Assembly: GCA_003987775.1 (NCBI GenBank) | Contig: RXJD01000071.1 | Location: 84,365 to 148,364, forward strand | Source of the DNA: Mycobacterium sp. | GTDB lineage: Bacteria > Actinomycetota > Actinomycetes > Mycobacteriales > Mycobacteriaceae | Length of the DNA: 64,000 bases | Direction: 5' to 3' | In this document: positions 1 to 7,218 of the stretch, one piece after another | Position numbering within the stretch: the stretch's first letter is position 1 | Layout: each line of letters opens with the position of its first letter | The notes under the pieces: generated by a model | Databases searched by the model: none | What the model was told of the DNA's origin: nothing | The model's input: the letters and a program-made list of their open reading frames with translations, nothing else | Made by a program: the position numbers and the translations under genes

Positions 1-395
1 GCGCTCAGCAGTGCCGACCCCGCCCACTCACCGCCGACCGCAAAACCTTGCAGCAGTCGCAGGGTGATCAGGATCAGCGGAGCGGCTACGCCCACCGTCG
101 CGCTTCCGGGCACCAGGCCGACCGTCACGGTGGACAGCGCCATGATCAACAGGGTCGCAACCAGAGTTCTCTTTCGCCCCAACCGGTCTCCGAAATGCCC
201 GAACACGGCCGCGCCCAGCGGCCGGGACAGGAAGGCGGTGGCGAATGTCCCCATCGACGCGACGGTGGCCATGGCCGGGCTCAGATGCGGATAGAACACG
301 GTGGGGAACACCAGTGCCGCGGCCGTGCCGTAGATGAAGAAGTCGTAATACTCGACCGCCGAGCCCACCAGACAGGCCAGGGCAACCCGTCTCAT
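1..395 (-). CDS. MFS transporter, metabolite:H+ symporter type (partial, N-terminal part)
   Basis: Only the first 131 or so residues lie in the window; the gene runs off the left edge. Reading leftward from ATG at 395, the product begins MRRVALACLVGSAVEYYDFF, a typical first helix of the MHS branch of the major facilitator superfamily (shikimate/citrate/proline-betaine type). The inter-helix signature GDRLGRKR follows at about residue 73, and a RLLQGFAVGGEWAG segment sits near the truncated end, matching the family's fourth helix. It should be an inner-membrane proton-coupled importer of a small organic acid or related solute; the substrate cannot be told. It reads in the same direction as the MarR gene but 118 bp downstream of it, so an operon is possible and unproven. 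Confidence 0.85.
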   Translation of the reverse strand, partial: MRRVALACLVGSAVEYYDFFIYGTAAALVFPTVFYPHLSPAMATVASMGTFATAFLSRPLGAAVFGHFGDRLGRKRTLVATLLIMALSTVTVGLVPGSATVGVAAPLILITLRLLQGFAVGGEWAGSALLS

Positions 396-513
396 GGGCG
401 AAACGCAGGGGTCAACAACTGATCGACGCACAGCGTCTGAGACTAGGGCGTCAAATCCCCTCTACCGCCGTGAAACAGCTGCGAAGATGCTGGGTCTTCG
501 GGATAGATCCCGG

Positions 514-1020
514 CTATCCCCAGAGCTTGGGCGACCGGTAGACGTTGCTCGGGTCGTAGTCGATGCCGGCCGTGGACACGTCGCCGACCGCATGCAGTAG
601 CCGCTCCAACTCGGCCAGGCCGGTGTCGCCGATACGTTCGGCGATGGCGTTGTCGAGGTCGGCCGCGGCGCGCCGCCGCGCGGTGACGTACTCGATTGCC
701 TTCGGCGTCAGTACGACCACCTTCTCGCGCTGGTCTGTGGCCGACACCTCGGTCTCCACATAGCCGTCGCGGCGCAACTCTCCCACCACCTTGCTGGCCG
801 CCTGCCGTGAGACGTCGAACTGCCGCCCCATCTCCGATATCGTCATCGGCCCCGGCTGCGCATAGAGGGCGAACACGTAGTTCATCGCGAAGCGCCGCTC
901 CGGAAAGCCCGCTTCTTCCATGTCCTTGTCGATCCGAGTGACATAGCTCCACCAGGCCATCCGCATACCCTGGCCAAGCTCGGTCTGAGGCGATCGCGGA
1001 CTTTGCTCGTCAACCACCAT
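514..1020 (-). CDS. MarR-family transcriptional regulator
   Basis: A winged-helix repressor of 168 residues, the usual MarR length. The recognition region is MTISEMGRQFDVSRQAASKV (about residues 60-80), followed by a wing with the SATDQREKVVVLT segment typical of the family. The chosen start is ATG at 1020. A TTG at 1026 sits at better spacing (9 nt) behind an AGGGG motif and would add two residues, so the start is ambiguous. The start lies next to a perfect 32-bp palindrome (1048-1079) and the -35 box of the divergent small secreted-protein gene. The simplest reading is that the protein represses itself and that neighbour. Ligand unknown. Confidence 0.88.
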   Translation of the reverse strand: MVVDEQSPRSPQTELGQGMRMAWWSYVTRIDKDMEEAGFPERRFAMNYVFALYAQPGPMTISEMGRQFDVSRQAASKVVGELRRDGYVETEVSATDQREKVVVLTPKAIEYVTARRRAAADLDNAIAERIGDTGLAELERLLHAVGDVSTAGIDYDPSNVYRSPKLWG

Positions 1021-1048
1021 TGACAAGGTACCGGACCCCTCTTATAGT
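1020..1048 (+). promoter_or_regulatory. Sigma-A-like promoter for the small secreted protein gene
   Basis: A perfect TTGACA at 1020-1025 is followed after exactly 17 nt by TATAGT at 1043-1048. This is one of the best consensus promoters in the window and points at the gene starting at 1092. The start site would fall near 1055, inside the palindrome at 1048-1079, so a bound repressor would occlude it. The -35 box overlaps the first codons of the marR gene on the other strand. Confidence 0.72.
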
Positions 1049-1079
1049 CGTAATTGTCAACCATGGTTGACAATTACGA
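1048..1079. promoter_or_regulatory. Perfect 32-bp palindromic operator, probable MarR site
   Basis: Each half is 16 nt; the left half reads TCGTAATTGTCAACCA and the right half is its exact reverse complement, centred between 1063 and 1064 on CCATGG. It lies between the divergent marR gene and the small secreted-protein gene, overlapping the predicted transcription start of the latter and ending against its AAAGGAG ribosome site. Perfect symmetry over 32 bp in 66-70% GC DNA, and AT-rich arms, make chance unlikely. Assignment to the neighbouring MarR protein is inference from position. Confidence 0.8.
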
Positions 1080-1091
1080 AAGGAGCATGAG

Positions 1092-1337
1092 ATGTCGAAG
1101 ATCCGCGTCATGTCGGCCGGGGTGTTGTGTGCCGCCGGCCTCTCCCTGGCGGCTGCTCTGGCAGGACCGGCTGTGGCGACCGCCGCCCCGGGACAGCCCA
1201 ATGTGGGCCCGATCCACTCCCCGGTGGGTCCGATGCGGCCCACCCCGCCGCCGACTCATCCGATCTACCACTACACCGACGATCTGACTCACCCGGTCTG
1301 GTCGGTCACTCATCCCTTCTGGGCGATGGTTCCGTAA
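1092..1337 (+). CDS. Small secreted protein, Pro/His-rich
   Basis: An 81-residue product. Residues 1-32 form a Sec signal peptide: basic MSKIR, a hydrophobic Ala/Leu core and an ATA-AP cleavage site. The mature part of about 49 residues is rich in Pro and His (PIHSPVGPMRPTPPPTHPIY) with two short WSVTHPFWAM-like aromatic stretches and no cysteine. No family is recognised. The ATG follows AAAGGAG at good spacing. A consensus promoter and a 32-bp palindrome directly upstream imply tight control by the divergent MarR regulator, which is strong regulation for so small a gene. His/Pro content could suit metal binding, but that is speculation. Confidence 0.78.
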   Translation: MSKIRVMSAGVLCAAGLSLAAALAGPAVATAAPGQPNVGPIHSPVGPMRPTPPPTHPIYHYTDDLTHPVWSVTHPFWAMVP

Positions 1338-1424
1338 CCACGCACTCGTGCGTCGCCGGGGCCGCACACACCGCCGACAAACCGTTTCGCGGTAGCTGTG
1401 CGCACCCCCGGCGGCCGGCGGGCA

Positions 1425-2828
1425 TCAGCCTTCGGCCAGCAGTTGCTTCTTGAGCACCTTGCCCAGCGCGTTACGCGGCAGCGACTCGACGAAACGTACC
1501 TCACGTGGTCGCTTGTGCACCGAAAGCTGTTGCGCGACATAGTTGATCAGATCATCGGCAGCGGCGGAGCCGACGACGTACGCGACGATCCGCTGCCCCA
1601 GGTCCTCGTCCGGCGGGCCGACCACCGCGACTTCCTCCACACCGGGATGACCGAGCAACACGGTCTCGATCTCCCCCGCGCCGATCCGGAATCCGCCGGA
1701 CTTGATCAGGTCGACGGACTCGCGACCGACGATGCGGTGCATGCCGCCGCCGTCGACGACCGCCACGTCGCCGGTGCGGTACCAGCCGTGCGGGTCGAAC
1801 GCCTCGGCGGTGGCCTCCGGACGGTTGAGATAGCCGTTGAACAGCGTCGGACCCCGAACCAGCAGCTTGCCCACCGTCTCGGCGTCGTGCGGAACCGGTT
1901 CGCCGTGGTCGTCGATCAACCGGGTCTGCACGCCCCGCAACGGCAGGCCCACCCAGCCCGGACGCCGTTCCCCGTCGGCGCGCGTCGACAAAGTGATCAG
2001 TGACTCCGAGGCACCGTAGCGTTCGATGGGCCGGTGCCCGGTCAGTTGCTCGAGGCGCTCGAAGACCGGCACGGGCAGCGCGGCGCTGCCGGAAACCAGT
2101 AGGCGCGCCGGGCGCAGCGCCTCGGCGGCCGCACCGTCGGCGACCACCCGCGACCACACCGTCGGCACCCCGAAATACAGCGTGCCTCTGGCCGCGGCGT
2201 AGCCGTCCGGTGTCGGTTTTCCGGTGTGCACGAAGCGGTTTCCCACCCGCAGCGATCCCAGCAACCCCAGCACCAGGCCGTGGATGTGATAGAGCGGCAA
2301 CCCGTGCACCAACACGTCGTCCGGTGTCCACTGCCAGGCTTCGGCGAGCGCGTCGAGGTCGGCGGCAATCGCCCGCCGGCTGACCTGCACGCCCTTGGGC
2401 AGCCCGGTGGTACCCGAGGTGTACACGACCATCGCCACCGAATCCGGTGACGGCTCGGCGTACCGGTGCCAGGACCGCGCGTGCAGCCGCACCGGGATGT
2501 GCGGCAGACCCTCCGGATCGTCGGGCGTCGGCCCGAGCCACGCCTGGGCGCCGGAGTCGGTGAGCATGTGGCGGCGTTCAGCCACCCCCACGTCGGCCGG
2601 CACCGGCACCACGGGCACACCCGCGATCAGGCACCCGGTGATCGCCAGCACCGTCGATGCGGTCGGCGCGGCCAGCACCGCCACCCGGTGCGCGCCGGCC
2701 ACCCGTTCGGCCACCGACGTCGCGGCACCGACCAGGTCGCTGCGACTCAGGGTGAACCCGTCGATCCTGACCGCGTCGGGGATGTCGGTGGCGGCAACGG
2801 CCGAGGGGTTCAGCGACGTCAGCAACAC
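1425..2828 (-). CDS. fadD36: Fatty-acid-CoA ligase FadD36-like
   Basis: An ANL-superfamily acyl-CoA synthetase of 467 residues, cytoplasmic, activating a carboxylic acid with ATP and CoA. The P-loop-like motif is VVYTSGTTGLPKGVQ. The A5 region RYGASE follows, then GWYRTGDVAV and the hinge VGRESVDLIKSGG; PRNALGKVLKKQLL near the C terminus carries the catalytic lysine. It is compact for a FadD protein and closely resembles M. tuberculosis FadD36 (Rv1193) from memory, including the VLLTSLNPS start, so the GTG at 2828 is preferred over longer upstream readings. It follows the Rv1192-like hydrolase by 10 bp, the same order as in M. tuberculosis. FadD36-type enzymes probably act on short acids such as malonate; substrate here is not shown. 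Confidence 0.9.
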   Translation of the reverse strand: MLLTSLNPSAVAATDIPDAVRIDGFTLSRSDLVGAATSVAERVAGAHRVAVLAAPTASTVLAITGCLIAGVPVVPVPADVGVAERRHMLTDSGAQAWLGPTPDDPEGLPHIPVRLHARSWHRYAEPSPDSVAMVVYTSGTTGLPKGVQVSRRAIAADLDALAEAWQWTPDDVLVHGLPLYHIHGLVLGLLGSLRVGNRFVHTGKPTPDGYAAARGTLYFGVPTVWSRVVADGAAAEALRPARLLVSGSAALPVPVFERLEQLTGHRPIERYGASESLITLSTRADGERRPGWVGLPLRGVQTRLIDDHGEPVPHDAETVGKLLVRGPTLFNGYLNRPEATAEAFDPHGWYRTGDVAVVDGGGMHRIVGRESVDLIKSGGFRIGAGEIETVLLGHPGVEEVAVVGPPDEDLGQRIVAYVVGSAAADDLINYVAQQLSVHKRPREVRFVESLPRNALGKVLKKQLLAEG

Positions 2829-2838
2829 GTCTGGGACG

Positions 2839-3651
2839 TTACCTGTGCGGCTCGGGGAACAACGGGCGCAGTGCCGCCGGCGGCCGGAAGGGGGCCCAGC
2901 TGCCGGCCGGTTGCGCGAGCCGGTCCGCGATGGCCCAGATGGTGGCCGGGTGGTGGCCGTAGCCGATGTGGCTGCTGAGCACCGCGATGTTCTCGGCGCG
3001 GTCGGAGGTGGCATCGACACACGTCTGCCAGGCGACCATGCCGTCGTAGCGCGAATAGATCGAGGTGGCCGGCACCAAGAGAGGCTCGTTTTCCATGGAC
3101 AGCGGCAATTCGTGCCGCTCCGCGTGCAGACGCGCGAACAGGTTGAAGTGGCGGGCGGCGCGGGACTGGCCTTCGTGCTGCATGCGGTACGGGCTGCCGA
3201 GCGTGATGACCTGCCGCACCGCCGCGGGATTGCGGCGGGCCAGCCTGCGCGCGAAGATGCCACCCAGGCTCCAGCCGATCAGGCTGACCGGAGTGTCGTG
3301 CCGTTGGTGCATCTCGTCGAGCAGCGCGGACATACCGGCCACCACCTTGGTGGTCGGCCCGACGTTGACGCCCAGCCCCCAGCCGTGTGCCTGATATCCG
3401 AGGCGAGTGAGCAGGCGCCGCAATGTCCAGGTGGTGCCGTCGCCGGCAAGCAGTCCGGGCAAGACCAGAACGGGATGCCCGTCGCCGGTCGGTAGCTTGC
3501 GCCGTAACGGCAGGGCGGCGACCAACTGGCCGTATTCCACGACGGCGCGCGGGATGTCGGTGAGCCAGAGTCCCAGCCCGGGGGCTTCGGCGGTGGCGTG
3601 ACCCGACCAGGCGGGACGGTCGACGCCCGGGTCGGCGGCTTCGGTCAGCAT
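2839..3651 (-). CDS. Alpha/beta hydrolase, Rv1192-like
   Basis: A 270-residue alpha/beta-hydrolase fold protein. The opening strand HPVLVLPGLLAGDGTTWTLR contains the oxyanion-hole region and the nucleophile elbow is LIGWSLGG (GxSxG with Ser). ITLGSPYRM follows the elbow, a pattern common in triacylglycerol-lipase and esterase-like proteins. A candidate acid is in the YSRYDGMVAW segment and a candidate histidine in SSHIGYGHHP. No signal peptide is seen. ATG at 3651 lies 2 bp after the stop of the upstream hydrolase, and fadD36 begins 10 bp downstream, so the three genes are probably one transcript. Natural ester substrate unknown. Confidence 0.85.
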   Translation of the reverse strand: MLTEAADPGVDRPAWSGHATAEAPGLGLWLTDIPRAVVEYGQLVAALPLRRKLPTGDGHPVLVLPGLLAGDGTTWTLRRLLTRLGYQAHGWGLGVNVGPTTKVVAGMSALLDEMHQRHDTPVSLIGWSLGGIFARRLARRNPAAVRQVITLGSPYRMQHEGQSRAARHFNLFARLHAERHELPLSMENEPLLVPATSIYSRYDGMVAWQTCVDATSDRAENIAVLSSHIGYGHHPATIWAIADRLAQPAGSWAPFRPPAALRPLFPEPHR

Positions 3652-3653
3652 GA

Positions 3654-4562
3654 TCACGCCTCCTCGTCCCACACCTTTATCAGCGTGGCCAGAATCTCCT
3701 CGCCGCGGCCGAGTCCGGCGAGGTGACTCTCGCCGGGCAGGTGGAACAGCTCGGCGTTGGGCAGGCGTGACACGACGTGCTCGCCGTGGGAGAACGGGAT
3801 GATGTGGTCGTGGTCGCCATGCCACCAGCGGACCGGGACCGTCACCTCCTCGAGCCGGAAGCCCCAGTCGCGGGCGAAGACGATGACGTCGTTGAACGGC
3901 GCGGCGAGCTGCTTGCGGCTGCCGTTGAGCAGATCGTCGAGGAACATCGCCTTGAATTCCGGCCGGGTGAGCAGATGGCGGTCGGCTTCGGGCGAAAGCA
4001 GCGCATAGACGTCCAGCGCCGGGGAGGCGATGGGGCGAGCGGCGCGGATCATCAGGCTCGCGCCGAGCCGCAACGGGTTACCGCCCAGCCGCAGCAACGG
4101 CGCGACCCGCAGCCCCAGGTTCATCAGGCCGCCGCTGATCGCGTCCGGCCCCTGGGTCGGCGCCACCCCGCCGAGCACACCGGCGGCCACCACCCGGTCG
4201 GCCAGCCCGGCGGCGCACGCGAGGGCGTACGGCCCCCCGCCGGACAGCCCGACGACGGCCATCTTGTCGATGCCCAGGGTGTCGGCGATGGCGCGCAGGT
4301 CGTCGGCGAAGGCCGAAACGGCCTCGTACTGGTAGGGCGTCGACGAGCCGATGCCGGGCCGGTCGACGCCGATCAGGCGGATGTTGTGGTGGTCGGCGTA
4401 GACCCGGGCCTCGGTCGGGATCTGCCGGCGGGCGCCGGGTGTGCCGTGCAGCCAGAAAACGGCGCGTCCCTGCGGCGCGCCGAACTCGGCGAAGCCGATC
4501 TGCCGGTCTTCCCCGACGGCGATGCTTCCTTCGATCTTGGGACGGGCGATCGCGACAACCAT
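3654..4562 (-). CDS. Alpha/beta hydrolase, Rv1191-like
   Basis: A 302-residue alpha/beta hydrolase. The oxyanion motif is FWLHGTPGAR, followed by GVDRPGIGSSTP and the nucleophile elbow VVGLSGGGPYALA (GxSxGG). The acid region is RWWHGDHDHIIPF and the catalytic histidine is in PGESHLAG near the C terminus, so the triad is complete. The ATG at 4562 (MVVAIARPKIEG) matches the remembered start of Rv1191 and is preferred to a start 25 codons upstream. First gene of a three-gene leftward set with the Rv1192-like hydrolase and fadD36. An imperfect inverted repeat 60 bp upstream (4622-4653) is a candidate operator. Confidence 0.87.
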   Translation of the reverse strand: MVVAIARPKIEGSIAVGEDRQIGFAEFGAPQGRAVFWLHGTPGARRQIPTEARVYADHHNIRLIGVDRPGIGSSTPYQYEAVSAFADDLRAIADTLGIDKMAVVGLSGGGPYALACAAGLADRVVAAGVLGGVAPTQGPDAISGGLMNLGLRVAPLLRLGGNPLRLGASLMIRAARPIASPALDVYALLSPEADRHLLTRPEFKAMFLDDLLNGSRKQLAAPFNDVIVFARDWGFRLEEVTVPVRWWHGDHDHIIPFSHGEHVVSRLPNAELFHLPGESHLAGLGRGEEILATLIKVWDEEA

Positions 4563-4621
4563 GCCGTGCAGCTTGTCATGCGGATGGGGCGCGATGCACC
4601 CCTTTCGAGCGGTTTCGGGAC

Positions 4622-4653
4622 GTGATATCCGATACACTCTCGCATCGGATCAC
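4622..4653. promoter_or_regulatory. Imperfect inverted repeat upstream of the Rv1191-like hydrolase
   Basis: Left arm GTGATATCCGAT (4622-4633) and right arm ATCGGATCAC (4644-4653) pair except for a 2-nt insertion in the left arm, with a 10-nt spacer. It lies between the hydrolase start and the end of the next gene upstream, where a promoter is expected. The form suits a dimeric repressor such as TetR or GntR; no cognate regulator can be named. Confidence 0.5.
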
Positions 4654-4676
4654 GGATTTGTGCAGCTCAGAGGGTT

Positions 4677-4886
4677 TCAGTCGTTGGCCAGGTAGACGAC
4701 GCGGTACCACTGCCGGGGCGGGTGCCCGCCGGTGTCCGCCTCGTCCAGCGGGGTGGCCGACGCCAGCCTGATGTCCGTCAGCTGCGGGTTCTGCATGCGG
4801 ATGTAGTCCTCGAGCTGAGCGTCCCGCGCGTCTTCACCGAGGGCGCTGTCCGCGACCGCCCTGCCCTCGCACCTCTTCCACGTCAC
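4677..4886 (-). CDS. Small hypothetical protein, possibly truncated
   Basis: An open frame of 69 residues from GTG at 4886, beginning MTWKRCEGRAVADSALGEDA and ending QWYRVVYLAND. It is acidic, has no signal peptide or membrane segment and matches no family I recognise. The same frame stays open upstream and gives plausible protein (AVCHDGAIYRDG) but has no good start codon before it meets the end of the CoA-transferase gene, so this may be a remnant of a longer gene. No clear ribosome site precedes the GTG. It fills an otherwise empty 400-bp stretch at the left edge of the accessory module. Confidence 0.4.
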   Translation of the reverse strand: MTWKRCEGRAVADSALGEDARDAQLEDYIRMQNPQLTDIRLASATPLDEADTGGHPPRQWYRVVYLAND

Positions 4887-4974
4887 TCCGTCACGGTAGA
4901 TGGCGCCGTCATGGCAAACCGCGCCGACCGTGAAGCCAGCTTCACGCCCGGCAGCGTGAACGGCAGGCTGAGTG

Positions 4975-7218
4975 TCAGTCGCCGGGCAGCCGCTCGCCGA
5001 TGACCCGTTGCGCGCGCAGGGCGGCGAGCTCGTCGTCGGACAGGCCCAGTCCGCGCAGGATCTCGTCGTTGTGCTGGCCGAGGGTCGGCGCACCGGCGCG
5101 GTGATGGCTCGGCGGCCCGGGCGTGATGCGAAACGGCCACCCCGGATAGCGCCGCGGTCCGGTGACCGGGTGGGTGAACTCTTGGTAGAACCGCCGCGCG
5201 TCGAGCTGGGCGAAGTCGTACATCCGGTCGCCGGTGGCCAGCTCTTCGGCCGGGATACCCTGTGCGCGAAGCGATTCGACGATGTCGGCGGATTTTCGGG
5301 TGCGCGTCCACCCGGCGACGAGGTCGTCGAACATGTCGTGGTCGAGCAGGCCCTCGTCGGGCAGCGACACCGCGACCCACACGTCCCCGTCGATCGTCGG
5401 GTACACGCCCTGCAGGTAGCCGCGCAGCCGGTTGCCGGGGCGCGGCAGCACGACACCGTTCATCGAATACTCGATCACCGGTTCGGCGGTCACGCACGCG
5501 GCGACCTCGATCTGGGCGATCTCGATCAGCTGCCCCTCGCCGGTCCGGCGCCGGTGCTCCAGCGCGGCCAGTAGTGCCACCCCGGCGTGCACACCGACGA
5601 CGGGGTCGGCCGGACCCTGCAGGTTGCACGGCGGCCCCTCGGCGTAGCCGGTGGCTGCTGTCATCCCGGATGTCTGTTCGATGTTGAGTGCCCACCCGAC
5701 GTAGTCGCGCCAGGGCCCTTCCAACCCGAAGCCGGGCATCCGTACCGCGATCACGTCCGGCTTGATCGCGATCAGGGACTCGTAGTCCAGCCCGAACTGT
5801 TCCACCACGCGCGGCGAGAAGTTCTCGACGACGACGTCGGCGTCGGCGGCCAACCGGTGAGCGATGTCGCGTCCGCCCTGTGCGGTCAGGTCGAGGGTGA
5901 TGTCTTTCTTGTTGAGATTGGTCGCCTGCCACAGGGCGCTGCGCTCGTACCAGTCCTCACCTTCGAAGGGGTAGGCGCCCGAGTAGCGGTGCCCGTCGGG
6001 ACGCTGAATCGACTCGACCTTGATGATGTCGGCTCCGAAGGCGCCCAGATAGCAGGTCAGATAGGCGCCGGCCCAGAAGGTGCTCAGGTCGAGCACTCGC
6101 AGTCCGGCGAACGGCATGGAACTCGTTGCGGGCGGCCAGGGTCGGCCGCTGCCCGACCACCGCGCCCGGCCACCGGGCCGCGGTGCCGGTTCGGGTTGCG
6201 CCACAGGGGTTTTGGACATCCGGAACGGCGCACCGGGACGCCGGAAGCCAGCGGTCTCGATGAAGAAGCCGCGCTTGGCGTACTGCGGGCAGTCCAGCAC
6301 GGTGGCGCCGTCGTGGACCGGTGCGGCCGGTATGCGCATCGCCTGACACAGGTCGACGGTTTCGGCGACGGTGCGCTGTATCAGCAATGGCTCTGCCGCG
6401 GCGAAGAACTCGGCGCGTTCGGGACCGCCGAGCATGATCGCGATCTGGTGTTCGCCGTACTCCGGTAGCCCGAGCATCGCGCACACGTCGAGCCAGTGCT
6501 GCCCGGTCAGGCAGTTGATTCCCACCCAGCCGTCGGCCGCCCGCACCACGCCCAGCATCGGCGCGGACCGCTGATTCGGGGGCAGCCCCAGACTGCGCAT
6601 CCGCTCGGACATCAGCATCGGGTAGGGCAACGTCGAGAGCAGCGCTTCGAACTCCGATACGTCGACCACGCGGCCGTCAAGCCGCAACGCCGTCAAGGCC
6701 CCCAGCGCGGCGTAGGCCCCGGCGACGTACTCGGAGATCCGGGCACCGGCCTGCACCGGCGGGCGGTCCGGGTCGCGGGCGCTGATCCACCCGGACACCG
6801 CCTGCATGGTCAGCGGGGTCGCGGCCCGATCACGCCACGGCCCGGTCCGACCGAAATGAGAAATGCTGACCTGCAACGCTTGTGCGGGCTCCAGCCCGAA
6901 CTTCTGCAGCCCTCCGGGCGGTAGGTTCTCGATCAGGACATGCGCCCCCGCGACGAGTTCGCGGGCGCCCGCCTGCCCATCGGGCGTGGCGAGATCGAAA
7001 GTGGCACCGCGTTTGCCGGCGTTGAGATACTCGAACAGACCGCCGTGGCGGCCGGCGGCGGGCTCGGGGAACGGCCCCCAGAGCCGTAGTGAATCACCCT
7101 CGGGCGGTTCGATTTTGATGACCTCAGCACCGAGGTCGGCCAAAAGCTTTGCGGCGTAGGGACCGGAGATTCCGGTCGCGATTTCGACGACGTGCAGCCC
7201 CGTTAGGGGACCGCTCAC
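4975..7218 (-). CDS. Tandem type III CoA-transferase (CaiB/BaiF fusion)
   Basis: A 747-residue protein made of two complete CaiB/BaiF (family III) CoA-transferase domains. Domain 1 covers about residues 1-350 (LTGLHVVEIATGISGPYAAK), and domain 2 starts at residue 368 (MPFAGLRVLDLSTFWAGAYL). Ordinary family members are about 400 residues and dimerise; a fusion of this size resembles M. tuberculosis Rv1866. The position of the catalytic aspartate reads GPADPVVG in domain 2, but in domain 1 it reads ARISEYVAG, so Glu replaces Asp there. That suggests one active and one structural or altered half. It should move CoA between acyl groups in the cytoplasm. GTG at 7218 overlaps the aldehyde dehydrogenase stop by 4 bp (GTGA), so the two are coupled. 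Confidence 0.88.
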   Translation of the reverse strand: MSGPLTGLHVVEIATGISGPYAAKLLADLGAEVIKIEPPEGDSLRLWGPFPEPAAGRHGGLFEYLNAGKRGATFDLATPDGQAGARELVAGAHVLIENLPPGGLQKFGLEPAQALQVSISHFGRTGPWRDRAATPLTMQAVSGWISARDPDRPPVQAGARISEYVAGAYAALGALTALRLDGRVVDVSEFEALLSTLPYPMLMSERMRSLGLPPNQRSAPMLGVVRAADGWVGINCLTGQHWLDVCAMLGLPEYGEHQIAIMLGGPERAEFFAAAEPLLIQRTVAETVDLCQAMRIPAAPVHDGATVLDCPQYAKRGFFIETAGFRRPGAPFRMSKTPVAQPEPAPRPGGRARWSGSGRPWPPATSSMPFAGLRVLDLSTFWAGAYLTCYLGAFGADIIKVESIQRPDGHRYSGAYPFEGEDWYERSALWQATNLNKKDITLDLTAQGGRDIAHRLAADADVVVENFSPRVVEQFGLDYESLIAIKPDVIAVRMPGFGLEGPWRDYVGWALNIEQTSGMTAATGYAEGPPCNLQGPADPVVGVHAGVALLAALEHRRRTGEGQLIEIAQIEVAACVTAEPVIEYSMNGVVLPRPGNRLRGYLQGVYPTIDGDVWVAVSLPDEGLLDHDMFDDLVAGWTRTRKSADIVESLRAQGIPAEELATGDRMYDFAQLDARRFYQEFTHPVTGPRRYPGWPFRITPGPPSHHRAGAPTLGQHNDEILRGLGLSDDELAALRAQRVIGERLPGD

